Assembly (NCBI RefSeq): GCF_002909485.1
Contig: NZ_PPXG01000001.1
Location: 682,001-746,000, forward strand
Direction: 5' to 3'
Length of the DNA stretch: 64,000 nucleotides
Source: Stutzerimonas stutzeri
GTDB lineage: Bacteria; Pseudomonadota; Gammaproteobacteria; Pseudomonadales; Pseudomonadaceae
Both the position numbers and the translations under genes were made by a program. The stretch's first letter is position 1. Each line of letters begins with the position of its first letter. The notes below the pieces were generated by a model that searched no databases, was not told where the DNA came from, and saw only the letters and a program-made list of their open reading frames with translations. Shown here piece after piece: positions 7,591 to 16,188 of the stretch.

Positions 7591-9687
7591 TTAAAACCCG
7601 CTTTCCCGGACGCCCAGCGCGGCGAGCCGGCGCCATGCAGCGCCAAGCAGCGATTCGCTCTTCCCCTGCAATACCGCCAGGCCGCGCAACGGTTGCGTCG
7701 GCGCTGGCAGGTCGTTAACAGCACTCAAACGCACACCATATTGCGCCTGTACCGGCTCCGCTCGCTGCTGCGAGTCACGGCGCACGGCAATCGGGCCGTG
7801 GTGATCGGACGTCAACGCCTGCTGTTCAATCCAGCCCACACCATTGGTGTCGATTTCGTCCAATTGCACAGCAATGGAAGGATGCATTGGGTCGTCAGCA
7901 ATAAATCGACCAGTAGCACCGGGAGCGATCCGCCAAAGCTCGGCCTCGCTCAGGTACCCCCGCAACCGCGAGTTGGACTCCACTACCCGGGCCAGCGGCT
8001 CCTTGGGCGATAGCCATCGCCCTACTGCCAATTGCGGCAGCAGGTCGCGCACCTGGCCGGCATGTGGCGCGCGCAACAAAAGGCGCTCGCGCTGGGCGAC
8101 CAGGCCGCGGTACTCGGCCACCGCTTCTGCCAACTGTTGTTCGACGATGCCTGCATCGGCGGCGGTTTCGCTGCGCCCTGCCTGACGTCGCATCTGCAGC
8201 TGCTGGATCTCGATCTCCCGACGTACGATGGTCAGGCGCGATGCGATGTCAGGCGACTCCAACTCGACCAACACATGGCCCTGAGCGATGGTCTGACCAT
8301 CATGCACGTTCACCCGCTTGATGCGAGCGGCCACGGGCGCATGCAGGACACTGGCGCGCCCAGCCTCAAGCATCGCCGGCACTTCCACGGCACTGCGCCA
8401 GGGTAAGAGCAGCACTAACATCGAACTCAGCAAGATCAGGCCGGTAAGCAATACCCGGTGGACCTGGGCCTGCTCTCGCCGGCTCCACCATTGTCGCCAC
8501 TCACTCACGATGGGCATGAATATGAACCAGACCAATTCAACCAGCATTAGAAAAATGCCCAGCACCTTGAAGAAAAGGTGGTAAACCGCCAGGGCAATAC
8601 CAAAGAACAGCACCGCGCGCCACAGCCAGGCCCCGTACCCCCACACCAGCAGGCGGCGGCGCATCTGCGGCGACCAAGGCTCCGGCGCCGCTGCGCCATA
8701 GCCGAACAGCGCTTCGCGTAGGCGCCAGCGACACAGTGCGAATGCCCGCCCTTGAAGGTTATCCACAGCCCACAAATCACTGAGCAGAAAATAACCGTCA
8801 AAGCGCATAAACGGGTTCAGGTTGATGACCAGCGTGGTGATCCAGGTGGCGCTTGCCAACATGAACGCCGCAGTACGCGCAGGCCCATCGGGCAACAGGG
8901 ACCAGGCCAGCAGCGCAACGCACGCCAACAACAACTCCGCCAGCACCCCGCCGGCACCGATCAGCAATCGAGCGCGGCGATCGGCGATTCGCCATGCATC
9001 GCTGACGTCGGTATAGAACATGGGCAACAGCACCATGAATGCCACGCCCATGCTTTGCACTCGGCAACCGGCGCGTTTGGCCATGAAGGCGTGGCCAAAT
9101 TCGTGGCATAGCTTGGCAAAGAACAGCGCTACCCCAAACGCCAGAGCGCCGCCCAGGCTGAACAGATGAGGGAAGGTTGCCACGAAGCGCTGCCAGTCCC
9201 GCGACACTAGGAAAACACCTGCGGCAAGGATCAGAGGCATTCCATAGCGTAGCGTTCCGGGGCCGAACCGGGCCAGCCAGGGCCAGGTCCGGTTGAGAAA
9301 AGCATCCGGGCGCCACAGTGGTATGCGGAAAAAAAGGTACTGATGCAACAGGATATGCCACAGGCTCTGACGCTGGGCTGCCGCCTTGACCTGATAGCTG
9401 TCGCGCTGTTGCGGATCCATCGCACTGATCAAATCGTGGCTGCGCAAAAAGCTCAGCAATTGTTCCAGCGACTCACCATTGAGCGGCAGACCCGGCTCAC
9501 GGTTCGCGGCCTGCAGCACCTGCCTCGGATCGCCCAGGGACCAGTGCCGCAACAAACGCATCGCCGCAGCGCCGAGCTTGTAATAACGTCCCCGAACCGG
9601 ATCCGCCAATGTCCATTGGGGGGAGCCATCCGGATCTGGGGCTGCTGCGGACAGTTGCAGGTCGGAGCGCAGCCTTGGCAGCCCCAT
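7591..9687 (-). CDS. PqqD-like / M50 zinc protease / HlyD-type fusion membrane protein (698 aa)
   Basis: Inner-membrane protein of an export cluster. Residues 1-90 resemble a PqqD-like peptide-binding fold (WTLADPVRGRYYKLG...). Several membrane spans follow, including segments near 147-163, 240-265, 275-290, 355-390 and 410-430. The zinc-site motif HEFGH is at 195-199 and the second site-2-protease motif, NPFMRFDGY, at 291-299, so both catalytic parts look intact. After residue 440 comes a lipoyl/HlyD-like adaptor region (HAPVAARIKRVNVHDGQTIAQGHVLVELE, quoted in parts as 449-458 and 460-477) with a coiled-coil hairpin and a beta-barrel. Its ATG lies one base after the stop of the preceding HlyD-like gene, so the two are translationally linked. 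Proteins of this architecture are known next to peptide and surface-protein exporters, but their mechanism is not settled. Here it may stand in for the missing ABC transporter. Confidence 0.85.
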   Translation of the reverse strand: MGLPRLRSDLQLSAAAPDPDGSPQWTLADPVRGRYYKLGAAAMRLLRHWSLGDPRQVLQAANREPGLPLNGESLEQLLSFLRSHDLISAMDPQQRDSYQVKAAAQRQSLWHILLHQYLFFRIPLWRPDAFLNRTWPWLARFGPGTLRYGMPLILAAGVFLVSRDWQRFVATFPHLFSLGGALAFGVALFFAKLCHEFGHAFMAKRAGCRVQSMGVAFMVLLPMFYTDVSDAWRIADRRARLLIGAGGVLAELLLACVALLAWSLLPDGPARTAAFMLASATWITTLVINLNPFMRFDGYFLLSDLWAVDNLQGRAFALCRWRLREALFGYGAAAPEPWSPQMRRRLLVWGYGAWLWRAVLFFGIALAVYHLFFKVLGIFLMLVELVWFIFMPIVSEWRQWWSRREQAQVHRVLLTGLILLSSMLVLLLPWRSAVEVPAMLEAGRASVLHAPVAARIKRVNVHDGQTIAQGHVLVELESPDIASRLTIVRREIEIQQLQMRRQAGRSETAADAGIVEQQLAEAVAEYRGLVAQRERLLLRAPHAGQVRDLLPQLAVGRWLSPKEPLARVVESNSRLRGYLSEAELWRIAPGATGRFIADDPMHPSIAVQLDEIDTNGVGWIEQQALTSDHHGPIAVRRDSQQRAEPVQAQYGVRLSAVNDLPAPTQPLRGLAVLQGKSESLLGAAWRRLAALGVRESGF

Positions 9688-9688
9688 T

Positions 9689-11008
9689 CTAGAGGCCTAC
9701 GCTCTGCCGCAGGCCTGCTAGCGGTCGACGTAACAGGTAGAGTGCCAGCGGCGCACGATCACCGAATAGTTTCGCCGTGCCGCGCAGACCGATACGCGGC
9801 GCCTCGGCATCGAAACGTGCATCCAGCCGATACGCAAGTTGGCCAGCGGCGGTGGGTTGCGCCTCATAGGCCGAACGTTCGAGCCGGGCCAGGTGACGCT
9901 GCAACGGATCGCTATCAAGAAACAACACCACTTGCGCGCCAGGGATCAGCGCAATTGCATCGCCGACAGCCAGATCTATACGCAGCTCGGCCTGGTTCGG
10001 GTCCGCAATTTCCATCAGTCGCTCGCCGGTCTGCACTGGCTTGCCTAGCCAGCGTTCGGCATCGGCAAACACCGCAATGCCGTCCCGCTGGGCGCGCACC
10101 TCACTGCGCTTGAGCAACTCGGTGGCATAGTTGCGTTCGGCACGCTTCTGCTCGACGCGAGCGCCCAACAGGTCGATCTTCGAACTCGACTCAGCGTCGC
10201 TAAACGAGCGCTGGGAGTTGGCCTTGAGTTCCGCCTCGGCCACGCCCAAGGCACGCTCCGCCACGTCAGCCTGGGCCCTGAGGCTGGTGCTCTCGAACCG
10301 CAGCAGCAGATCGCCGCTCTTGACTGCCTGGTTCGGCTTGACCAGAAACTCAGCGATTACCCCGTCCAACGGCGCAGCCACCACTTGCCCGCCCAGCGGA
10401 ACCACTTCGGCCGGAGCCAGCACCGATTGGCGTATCGGAATCAGCAATGCCAACAAAAGCGCCGCTAGCAGCGCCAGCTTACGTTTGCGCGTCCAGCGCA
10501 AACGCCAGGGTTTGCGAGGTTGCAACGCCAGCCAGGCATGGCTGTAGGTGTCGCCCAACTGCGACAACAGTACTTGCTCCGGCGGGCTCCACGGCAAATC
10601 ACGGGCGAGCCATAAACCACCAAACATTTGCCCCTGATGGTCAATCAACGGCAACCAGAATACCTGCCCAGCCGAGAGGCTCTGCCAGTCCGCCTGAATG
10701 GATTCGCTAACCCCATCAGTGGCAATTACCCGCGCCTGACTCAGCCCAGTTTTTTTAAACAGCTGTGCCACTGCCTGTTCGACAAATGCCACGAACGGCG
10801 CGTTAGGCTCCACGGCACTGACGCCTGTCACAGCCCGCACCTTACCGGCGATCAATAGCGCGGCGTGGCGAAACCCAAACAGCGCCTGACCGTCGTTGAC
10901 CAGGCTGTAGCTTAGTTGCGCTGGCGTACGCGCGGCCCGTACCTGCCGCTCCAGCTCAAGGAAACGGGCGAACACCTGCTCGGTGCTGCCCGTTAGGGGC
11001 GCGTTCAC
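9689..11008 (-). CDS. HlyD-family membrane fusion protein with N-terminal GAF-like domain (439 aa)
   Basis: Residues 1-160 look like a GAF domain (for example VFWLPLIDHQGQMFGGLWLA near 116-135) and should lie in the cytoplasm. One membrane span follows (about 177-192, rich in Leu and Ala), then a periplasmic adaptor part that begins LAPAEVVPLGGQVVAAPLDG and contains a lipoyl-like hairpin, a coiled coil (about 235-300) and a beta-barrel. It overlaps the upstream adaptor gene by four bases (ATGA) and ends one base before the M50 gene. Adaptors of type I secretion and tripartite efflux systems bridge the inner membrane to TolC. A GAF front is unusual and could sense a ligand or bind the cytoplasmic sulfotransferase; that is inference. 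Confidence 0.85.
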   Translation of the reverse strand: MNAPLTGSTEQVFARFLELERQVRAARTPAQLSYSLVNDGQALFGFRHAALLIAGKVRAVTGVSAVEPNAPFVAFVEQAVAQLFKKTGLSQARVIATDGVSESIQADWQSLSAGQVFWLPLIDHQGQMFGGLWLARDLPWSPPEQVLLSQLGDTYSHAWLALQPRKPWRLRWTRKRKLALLAALLLALLIPIRQSVLAPAEVVPLGGQVVAAPLDGVIAEFLVKPNQAVKSGDLLLRFESTSLRAQADVAERALGVAEAELKANSQRSFSDAESSSKIDLLGARVEQKRAERNYATELLKRSEVRAQRDGIAVFADAERWLGKPVQTGERLMEIADPNQAELRIDLAVGDAIALIPGAQVVLFLDSDPLQRHLARLERSAYEAQPTAAGQLAYRLDARFDAEAPRIGLRGTAKLFGDRAPLALYLLRRPLAGLRQSVGL

Positions 11009-11784
11009 TCGAACTCCGCAAAACGCGCAGTGCCACTCATACCGGAAAGGAGGCCATTGGCACTTGGCAACGTTGCCACTAGCAGCAAGGTTTGGCTGCC
11101 TTCGTCAATGCGCGCGCCCAGCCGCTTGACTGTCGCTTGCAGCGGCTGACCGGTTTCATCAGGAACAAAGGTGAAAGGTTGGCCGGGCTTGAGCTTGGCC
11201 ATCCAGCGCGAAGGCACCAGCAGATGGATTTCCAGAGTGCGGTTGTCGACTACATCCAGCAACGGTGCGCCGGCCGCCACGCTTTCATAACGCTGGACCT
11301 TGCGCACTACCACCTGCCCATCAAACGGGGCGACCACACTGCATCGCTTGACCTGAACCTGATATACCTCGGACAGAGCTTGAGCTTCGCTGAGCCTGGC
11401 CTCGGCCCGTGCGACTTCAAACCGGCCAACGGATTTTAGCTCCGCCAGTTGCCGGTTATGCGTCAGCTCCTCCCTGGCCCCACGACTCGCCGCCTGCGCC
11501 GCATTGAGCTGAGCCTGATACGCCGAACAATCGAAACGCGCCAAGGTGTCGCCCTTTTTAAACGATTCGCCTTCGCTGAACGGCAATTCAACAATCCGCC
11601 CAGCCAACTCGCTGGCCAGCACCGCCTGGTCTCGCGCCCGAAGCACCCCTCGCGCCTCGCTCCCACCCTGTGCCCTGGCAGCAACGTCGCTCTCGAGCAA
11701 TGGATCATCGGAAGCAGGCACTTGCGCCTGAACCCCGCATGTAACAAAAGCCAATCCGACAATCCAGCTACTCAAACGCCGCAT
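11005..11784 (-). CDS. Periplasmic adaptor subunit, HlyD/RND efflux type (259 aa)
   Basis: Starts MRRLSSWIVGLAFVTCGVQA, a Sec signal peptide with likely cleavage after VQA (residue 20). The Cys at 16 does not sit in a good lipobox. The mature part has the usual adaptor order: lipoyl half (GVLRARDQAVLASELAGRI), coiled-coil hairpin (about 90-140), lipoyl return (VVAPFDGQVVVRKVQRYESV), and a beta-barrel with a membrane-proximal part (LEIHLLVPSRWMAKLKPGQP). It is shorter than most RND adaptors (about 350-400 aa). It is the first gene of the minus-strand cluster. With the GAF-HlyD and M50-HlyD proteins there are three adaptor-like proteins for one system. Confidence 0.83.
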   Translation of the reverse strand: MRRLSSWIVGLAFVTCGVQAQVPASDDPLLESDVAARAQGGSEARGVLRARDQAVLASELAGRIVELPFSEGESFKKGDTLARFDCSAYQAQLNAAQAASRGAREELTHNRQLAELKSVGRFEVARAEARLSEAQALSEVYQVQVKRCSVVAPFDGQVVVRKVQRYESVAAGAPLLDVVDNRTLEIHLLVPSRWMAKLKPGQPFTFVPDETGQPLQATVKRLGARIDEGSQTLLLVATLPSANGLLSGMSGTARFAEFE

Positions 11785-12180
11785 AACCGCTACTCCATTA
11801 CGGATGGGCGGAGTCTACGGCAGCGGCGGTGAGCGTCAAGGTCCGCCTCCGTCAGTAGCTCCATGCTATAGAGCGCCCTGGTAGACCTGTGTCCCTTGGC
11901 TCAAGAGTGTAGCTTGCAAAATGAAAAAACCGGCATCGCCCCATCCCTCAGGACCAAACACGAATGAGGCGAGCACCTCATCTTTCACTGTGTTAAAACT
12001 GGCATTATTGTCCGGTCAATGTCTATGAGCGCTGGTGTATTCACATACTATTAGCTTGGTAATTCAATAGAAAACCGTTTTCCTCATCTCTTTAACTAGC
12101 TAAGCGTTGCTCTAACATTTTTCGAACCGCCTGATTAGCAGACCAACAGGCATATTAAAGTTTGTCAGAGTCTTTTAAAC
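11785..12180. promoter_or_regulatory. AT-rich divergent intergenic region between the export cluster and the APS kinase gene
   Basis: This 396-base gap separates two divergent transcription units and must carry both promoters. It is clearly richer in A and T than its surroundings, most of all at 11985-12180. A short inverted repeat, ATGAGG...CCTCAT, lies at 11964-11981. I could not assign a -10/-35 pair or a known operator with confidence. Confidence 0.45.
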
Positions 12181-12789
12181 ATGGAAGAAAGTAGAATTCT
12201 TCGTAGTGAGCCCCACCACGTCAAGACCGATGATCGCTCCAGGCATTATGGGCACGCGGGGGCAGTATTTTGGCTGACGGGGTTACCCGCTTCCGGAAAG
12301 TCCTCATTGGCCATGGCTTTGGAGCGCGAACTATTAGCATTGGGATATTCATGCTATGTGCTGGATGGCGACAACGTTCGTAAGGGCCTGAGTGCTGATC
12401 TTGGTTTTTCAGTCTCTGACCGCAACGAAAATATACGTCGTGTCGGAGAAACAGCTGCTCTCTTTGCGGACGCAGGCCTCATATGCATTACCGCGTTCAT
12501 ATCGCCTTACTTAAGGGATCGCGCCAACGCTCGACGAGCCTGCAAGGCTCCTTTTTATGAAGTTTATATCAAGAGCAATATAACGACATGTGAAGCTAGA
12601 GACCCCAAGGGCTTATATCGCCTTGCCAGGTCGGGAGCTCTCGCAGACTTTACTGGCGTTAGCGCACCTTATGAGGAAGCTGAACAACCAGATTTAATTG
12701 TCGACACAGCCAGTTTAGACCTCGATGCATGTCTGGCGATTCTGCTTAGATACGTTACCCTGCACACCCCGTTATTGCGGCGCAACTGA
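12181..12789 (+). CDS. cysC: Adenylylsulfate (APS) kinase, stand-alone (202 aa)
   Basis: Phosphorylates APS with ATP to give PAPS, the sulfuryl donor of sulfotransferases. The Walker A loop is GLPASGKSS (34-42). Other family motifs are LDGDNVRKGL (61-70), the FISPYLRDR stretch with Ser108 as the expected phosphoenzyme residue, DPKGLY (141-146) and FTGVSAPYEE (157-166). Length is normal for CysC. Many pseudomonads carry CysC only as a CysNC fusion, so a separate copy here suggests a dedicated PAPS supply for the sulfotransferase at 6604. Codon use (TTA, ATA, many A/T third positions) and local base composition differ from the flanking genes, which suggests horizontal transfer. No strong ribosome binding site is visible before the ATG. 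Confidence 0.9.
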   Translation: MEESRILRSEPHHVKTDDRSRHYGHAGAVFWLTGLPASGKSSLAMALERELLALGYSCYVLDGDNVRKGLSADLGFSVSDRNENIRRVGETAALFADAGLICITAFISPYLRDRANARRACKAPFYEVYIKSNITTCEARDPKGLYRLARSGALADFTGVSAPYEEAEQPDLIVDTASLDLDACLAILLRYVTLHTPLLRRN

Positions 12790-12986
12790 ACCCCTTCAAT
12801 ACAACCGCCCAGGCGCAGGCATTAAGGCGAGTCACCAGCGTCGATTGATACTGGTGCCTTCTGCTGTAGCGTATTTTCGAGTGGCGCCCGTACGATTTTT
12901 CAACCCTGATATATCGATCAGCATCAAATCCGGTCGGCGTAGGTCCAGCCTCCGGCCGAGCCTGCAGGAGTAGTCGCGCTCTGCCG

Positions 12987-13412
12987 GTGCTGGACGCCTC
13001 CCAAAAAATGCAACGCAGCACCAATCTCGACCGAATAGCATCCTTGTCCGGAGTCCCGTTCGTCCACCCAGCAAGCACGCGCGGGCTGTGGATTGAACTG
13101 CCAAGTGTTACCATTGACGACTTTCACGCCGCGCTAGATGCCCAAAGCATCGGCAGCCGGCAATACGACGCCCGACACACCTACGCAACCAAGTACCTGA
13201 CGATCAGCCGTGAGCCCTCTTTGATCATGGCAGACCATCTTGGGTACCGCGTCCAGATGTTGCTCTCAACCTATGCCGAATGGCTGGGCTCGGCCTCCTA
13301 TTGGAGCGAGCTCGAAAAGCTGCCTGCCAGAATCAAAATGGTATGTGCTTGGCATAGGAGACGGAGGCAGGCGATTAACCACCGCTGTTACACCCGCAGG
13401 ACAAGTCTTTGA
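12987..13412 (+). pseudogene. Remnant of a tyrosine recombinase (phage-type integrase), C-terminal part
   Basis: The frame contains QYDARHTYATKYL and HLGYRVQMLLSTYAEWL, which match the catalytic R-H-T-x-A-T region and the terminal nucleophile-Tyr segment of phage integrases. WIELPSVTIDDFHAALDA upstream fits the part just before. The core-binding domain and first catalytic arginine region are missing, and the usual LGH motif is LGY, so this is a decayed fragment rather than a working enzyme. The frame then runs into the ybiT start without a typical integrase C terminus. The first 70 or so residues of the frame are not recognisable. It lies directly beside the APS kinase gene and probably marks the edge of an acquired segment. 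Bases 12790-12986 show no other gene. Confidence 0.6.
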
Positions 13413-14998
13413 TTTCTACCGCCAACATCACCATGCAGTTCGGTGCCAAGCCGCTGTTCGAAAACGTTTCCGTCAAATTTGCCGGTGGCAACCGCTACGG
13501 TCTGATCGGCGCCAATGGCTGCGGCAAGTCGACCTTCATGAAGATTCTCGGTGGGGATCTGGAGCCTTCCGGCGGCCAGGTCATGCTGGAGCCGAACGTG
13601 CGTCTGGGCAAGCTGCGCCAGGATCAGTTCGCCTATGAAGAGTTCAACGTCATCGACACGGTGATCATGGGCCATGAGGACCTGTGGAAGGTCAAGGCCG
13701 AGCGCGACCGCATCTACTCGCTACCTGAGATGAGCGAAGAAGACGGCATGAAAGTTGGCGAGCTTGAAGGTGAATTCGCCGAGATGGACGGCTACACCGC
13801 CGAATCCCGTGCCGGCGAGTTGCTGCTCGGCCTGGGCATTCCGCTGGAGCAGCATTTCGGCCCGATGAGCGAAGTCGCTCCGGGCTGGAAGCTGCGCGTG
13901 CTGCTGGCGCAAGCGCTGTTCTCCGACCCGGACGTACTGCTGCTGGACGAACCGACCAACCACCTGGACATCAACACCATCCGCTGGCTGGAAACGATTC
14001 TGACGGCGCGTAACAGCACCATGATCATCATTTCCCACGACCGCCACTTCCTGAACTCGGTCTGCACCCATATGGCTGACCTGGACTACGGCGAGCTGCG
14101 CCTCTTCCCGGGCAACTACGACGAGTACATGACTGCCGCAACCCAATCGCGCGAGCAGCTGCTGTCGGACAACGCCAAGAAGAAGGCGCAGATCGCAGAG
14201 CTGCAAACCTTTGTCAGCCGCTTCTCGGCTAACGCCTCCAAGGCGAAGCAGGCCACCAGCCGTGCCAAGCAGATCGACAAGATCCAGCTGGCCGAAGTGA
14301 AGCCTTCCAGCCGTATCAGTCCGTTCATCCGTTTCGAGCAGACCAAGAAGCTGCACCGCCAGGCGGTGACTGTGGAACGCCTGTCCAAGAGCTTCGACGA
14401 CAAGGAGCTGTTCAAGAACTTCAGCTTCACCGTCGAGGCCGGCGAGCGCGTGGCAATCATCGGCCCCAACGGCATCGGCAAGACCACTCTGCTTCGCACC
14501 CTGGTTGGCGAACTGACACCGGACAGCGGTAGCGTCAAGTGGACCGAGAGCGCCGAATACGGCTACTACGCCCAGGACCATGCCCACGACTTCGAGGACG
14601 ACGTCAGCCTATTCGACTGGATGGGCCAGTGGACCCAGGGCGGCGAGCAGCTGGTGCGCGGCACCCTCGGTCGCATGCTGTTTTCCAACGACGAGATTCT
14701 CAAGTCGGTCAAGGTCATATCCGGTGGTGAACAGGGTCGCATGCTGTTCGGCAAGCTGATCCTGCAGAAGCCCAACGTGCTGGTCATGGATGAACCCACC
14801 AACCACCTCGACATGGAATCGATCGAAGCGCTCAACCTGGCGCTGGAAAACTACCCGGGTACGCTGATCTTCGTCAGCCACGACCGTGAATTCGTCAGTT
14901 CGCTGGCGACGCGCATCATCGAGTTGTCGGAGAACGGCGTGACCGACTTCAGTGGCAGCTATGACGACTACCTGCGCAGCCAAGGCGTGATCGTTTGA
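13409..14998 (+). CDS. ybiT: ABC-F family ATPase YbiT (529 aa)
   Basis: Soluble protein with two ATP-binding domains and no membrane segments, of the ABC-F class that acts on ribosomes. First Walker [10 protein letters not shown] (about 33-41), first Walker [12 protein letters not shown] (about 178-188), a linker with a basic coiled coil (about 240-300), second Walker [10 protein letters not shown], second signature SGGEQGR and second Walker [11 protein letters not shown]. The first signature is degenerate (EVAPGWKLR), as in E. coli YbiT, which it matches closely in sequence and length (about 530 aa). The start is a TTG at 13409 with AGGA seven bases upstream. The gene starts inside the end of the integrase remnant frame, so its own promoter must lie in the scarred region or just before it. 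Confidence 0.93.
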   Translation: MISTANITMQFGAKPLFENVSVKFAGGNRYGLIGANGCGKSTFMKILGGDLEPSGGQVMLEPNVRLGKLRQDQFAYEEFNVIDTVIMGHEDLWKVKAERDRIYSLPEMSEEDGMKVGELEGEFAEMDGYTAESRAGELLLGLGIPLEQHFGPMSEVAPGWKLRVLLAQALFSDPDVLLLDEPTNHLDINTIRWLETILTARNSTMIIISHDRHFLNSVCTHMADLDYGELRLFPGNYDEYMTAATQSREQLLSDNAKKKAQIAELQTFVSRFSANASKAKQATSRAKQIDKIQLAEVKPSSRISPFIRFEQTKKLHRQAVTVERLSKSFDDKELFKNFSFTVEAGERVAIIGPNGIGKTTLLRTLVGELTPDSGSVKWTESAEYGYYAQDHAHDFEDDVSLFDWMGQWTQGGEQLVRGTLGRMLFSNDEILKSVKVISGGEQGRMLFGKLILQKPNVLVMDEPTNHLDMESIEALNLALENYPGTLIFVSHDREFVSSLATRIIELSENGVTDFSGSYDDYLRSQGVIV

Positions 14999-15133
14999 GT
15001 TTCAGCGATCGATAGACCCGCCTTGGCGGGGAGCGACATTCCCTAACCTGCGCCACCCGGGCGCATGGCAACGGCCTTGCCTTCGACGCATCTCCTTTCC
15101 GGAGAGCGTGTCGAAGGCAGTGGATTTAACCGA

Positions 15134-16096
15134 TCATCGGCCGGGCAAGTGCCGCGCCAGAAAATCCAGCAGCAGCTCATTCACCCTCTCCGCCTGCTCG
15201 TTCTGAATCCAGTGACCGCACGGCGCCAGTGCATGCTGCTCCAGGTCCGGCACCCACTCCGACATCTTCTTAAGCGTATACCCCTCAAGCTCGCCAACCG
15301 GATCATGGTTGCCGATCAGAAACATCGTCGGTTGTCTGACCTTTTTCCCCTGCAGCGGCTCGGTGATCAGCCAGTTGCGCTCGAAGTTGCGGTACCAGTT
15401 CAACGCGCCGCGAAAGCCGTGCTCGGCGAAGGTTTTCCGGTATATGGATAAATCCTCTTCCGTACACCACGCGGGTAAAGGCCCCGCCTGCATGTCATCT
15501 TCGAATAGCGTGCCATCGGCAGGTTTGTCCTGCAGCAGCAGGTTGCGCTCCTGGTAGTACATGAGCAGCCGCAGCGTGCGATCAACGTCAGCGTCCAGTT
15601 CGCGTTCGGCGCGGCCAGGTTCCTGGAAATAGAGGATGTAGTTGAAACGATCACCGGTGGTTTCACGCATGATTTCAGTGGCAGGCCGCCGCGGTCGTCC
15701 AGCGAACGGGACCGACATCGTGACCAGTGCGCCGACTCGAGCTGGCTCTAGCAGTGCCAGATACCAGGCTACCATTGCGCCCCAGTCATGCCCGACCACC
15801 GCGACCTGCCTGTGCCCAAAGTAGTCCATGGCCGCCCGAATATCCCCGCAAAGCGTCAGCACGTCATAAGCCGCAATCTCGGCCGGCGCACTGCTGCGCC
15901 CGTAGCCGCGCATTTCTGGGATAAACACGCGATACCCTGCAGCCACCAGTGGGTCGATCTGATTGCGCCAGGAATACCAGCACTCTGGAAAGCCGTGCAG
16001 CAGCCACACCGGCCTGCCCTGCTCAGGGCCGGCGCAGTAAAGGCTGAGAGAAATACCGTTGAGGTCGAGCTGAAGATGATCCGCGGTATTGTTCAT
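15134..16096 (-). CDS. Alpha/beta hydrolase, epoxide-hydrolase-like (320 aa)
   Basis: Has the oxyanion motif HGFPE near residue 31 and the nucleophile elbow GHDWGA, where the nucleophile is Asp rather than Ser. That combination is typical of soluble epoxide hydrolases. GNHDP and CGHW near the C terminus supply the probable acid and catalytic His. No signal peptide, so cytoplasmic. The start is the ATG at 16096 behind AGGAGG; the longer open frame upstream lacks a binding site. It is followed by no obvious partner and is separated from uppP by 92 bases. Natural substrate unknown; a haloalkane dehalogenase is less likely because of the HGFPE motif. Confidence 0.8.
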   Translation of the reverse strand: MNNTADHLQLDLNGISLSLYCAGPEQGRPVWLLHGFPECWYSWRNQIDPLVAAGYRVFIPEMRGYGRSSAPAEIAAYDVLTLCGDIRAAMDYFGHRQVAVVGHDWGAMVAWYLALLEPARVGALVTMSVPFAGRPRRPATEIMRETTGDRFNYILYFQEPGRAERELDADVDRTLRLLMYYQERNLLLQDKPADGTLFEDDMQAGPLPAWCTEEDLSIYRKTFAEHGFRGALNWYRNFERNWLITEPLQGKKVRQPTMFLIGNHDPVGELEGYTLKKMSEWVPDLEQHALAPCGHWIQNEQAERVNELLLDFLARHLPGR

Positions 16097-16188
16097 GGAA
16101 CCTCCTGATGGAGGCTCCACTATGGCAAAGCCCGGCGAGCTTGTGCGCGCCATCAGCCGAACGAAGGCCGGACCATCGACCGGATGGA

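Noticed and set aside
11964-11981. ATGAGG/CCTCAT inverted repeat considered as a terminator or operator
   Set aside because: Short stem with no T run and no second copy; insufficient to assign a function.
12832-13127. Short minus-strand open frames between cysC and the integrase remnant
   Set aside because: Mutually overlapping frames without binding sites; the plus-strand integrase remnant explains the right half of this DNA better.
13721-14587. Minus-strand open frame of 288 codons inside ybiT
   Set aside because: Antisense shadow; ybiT is strongly supported by full-length similarity to a known family.
15017-15030. CCCGCC-TT-GGCGGG palindrome after ybiT as a terminator
   Set aside because: The loop is too short for the full stem and there is no T run; it may be a weak hairpin only.
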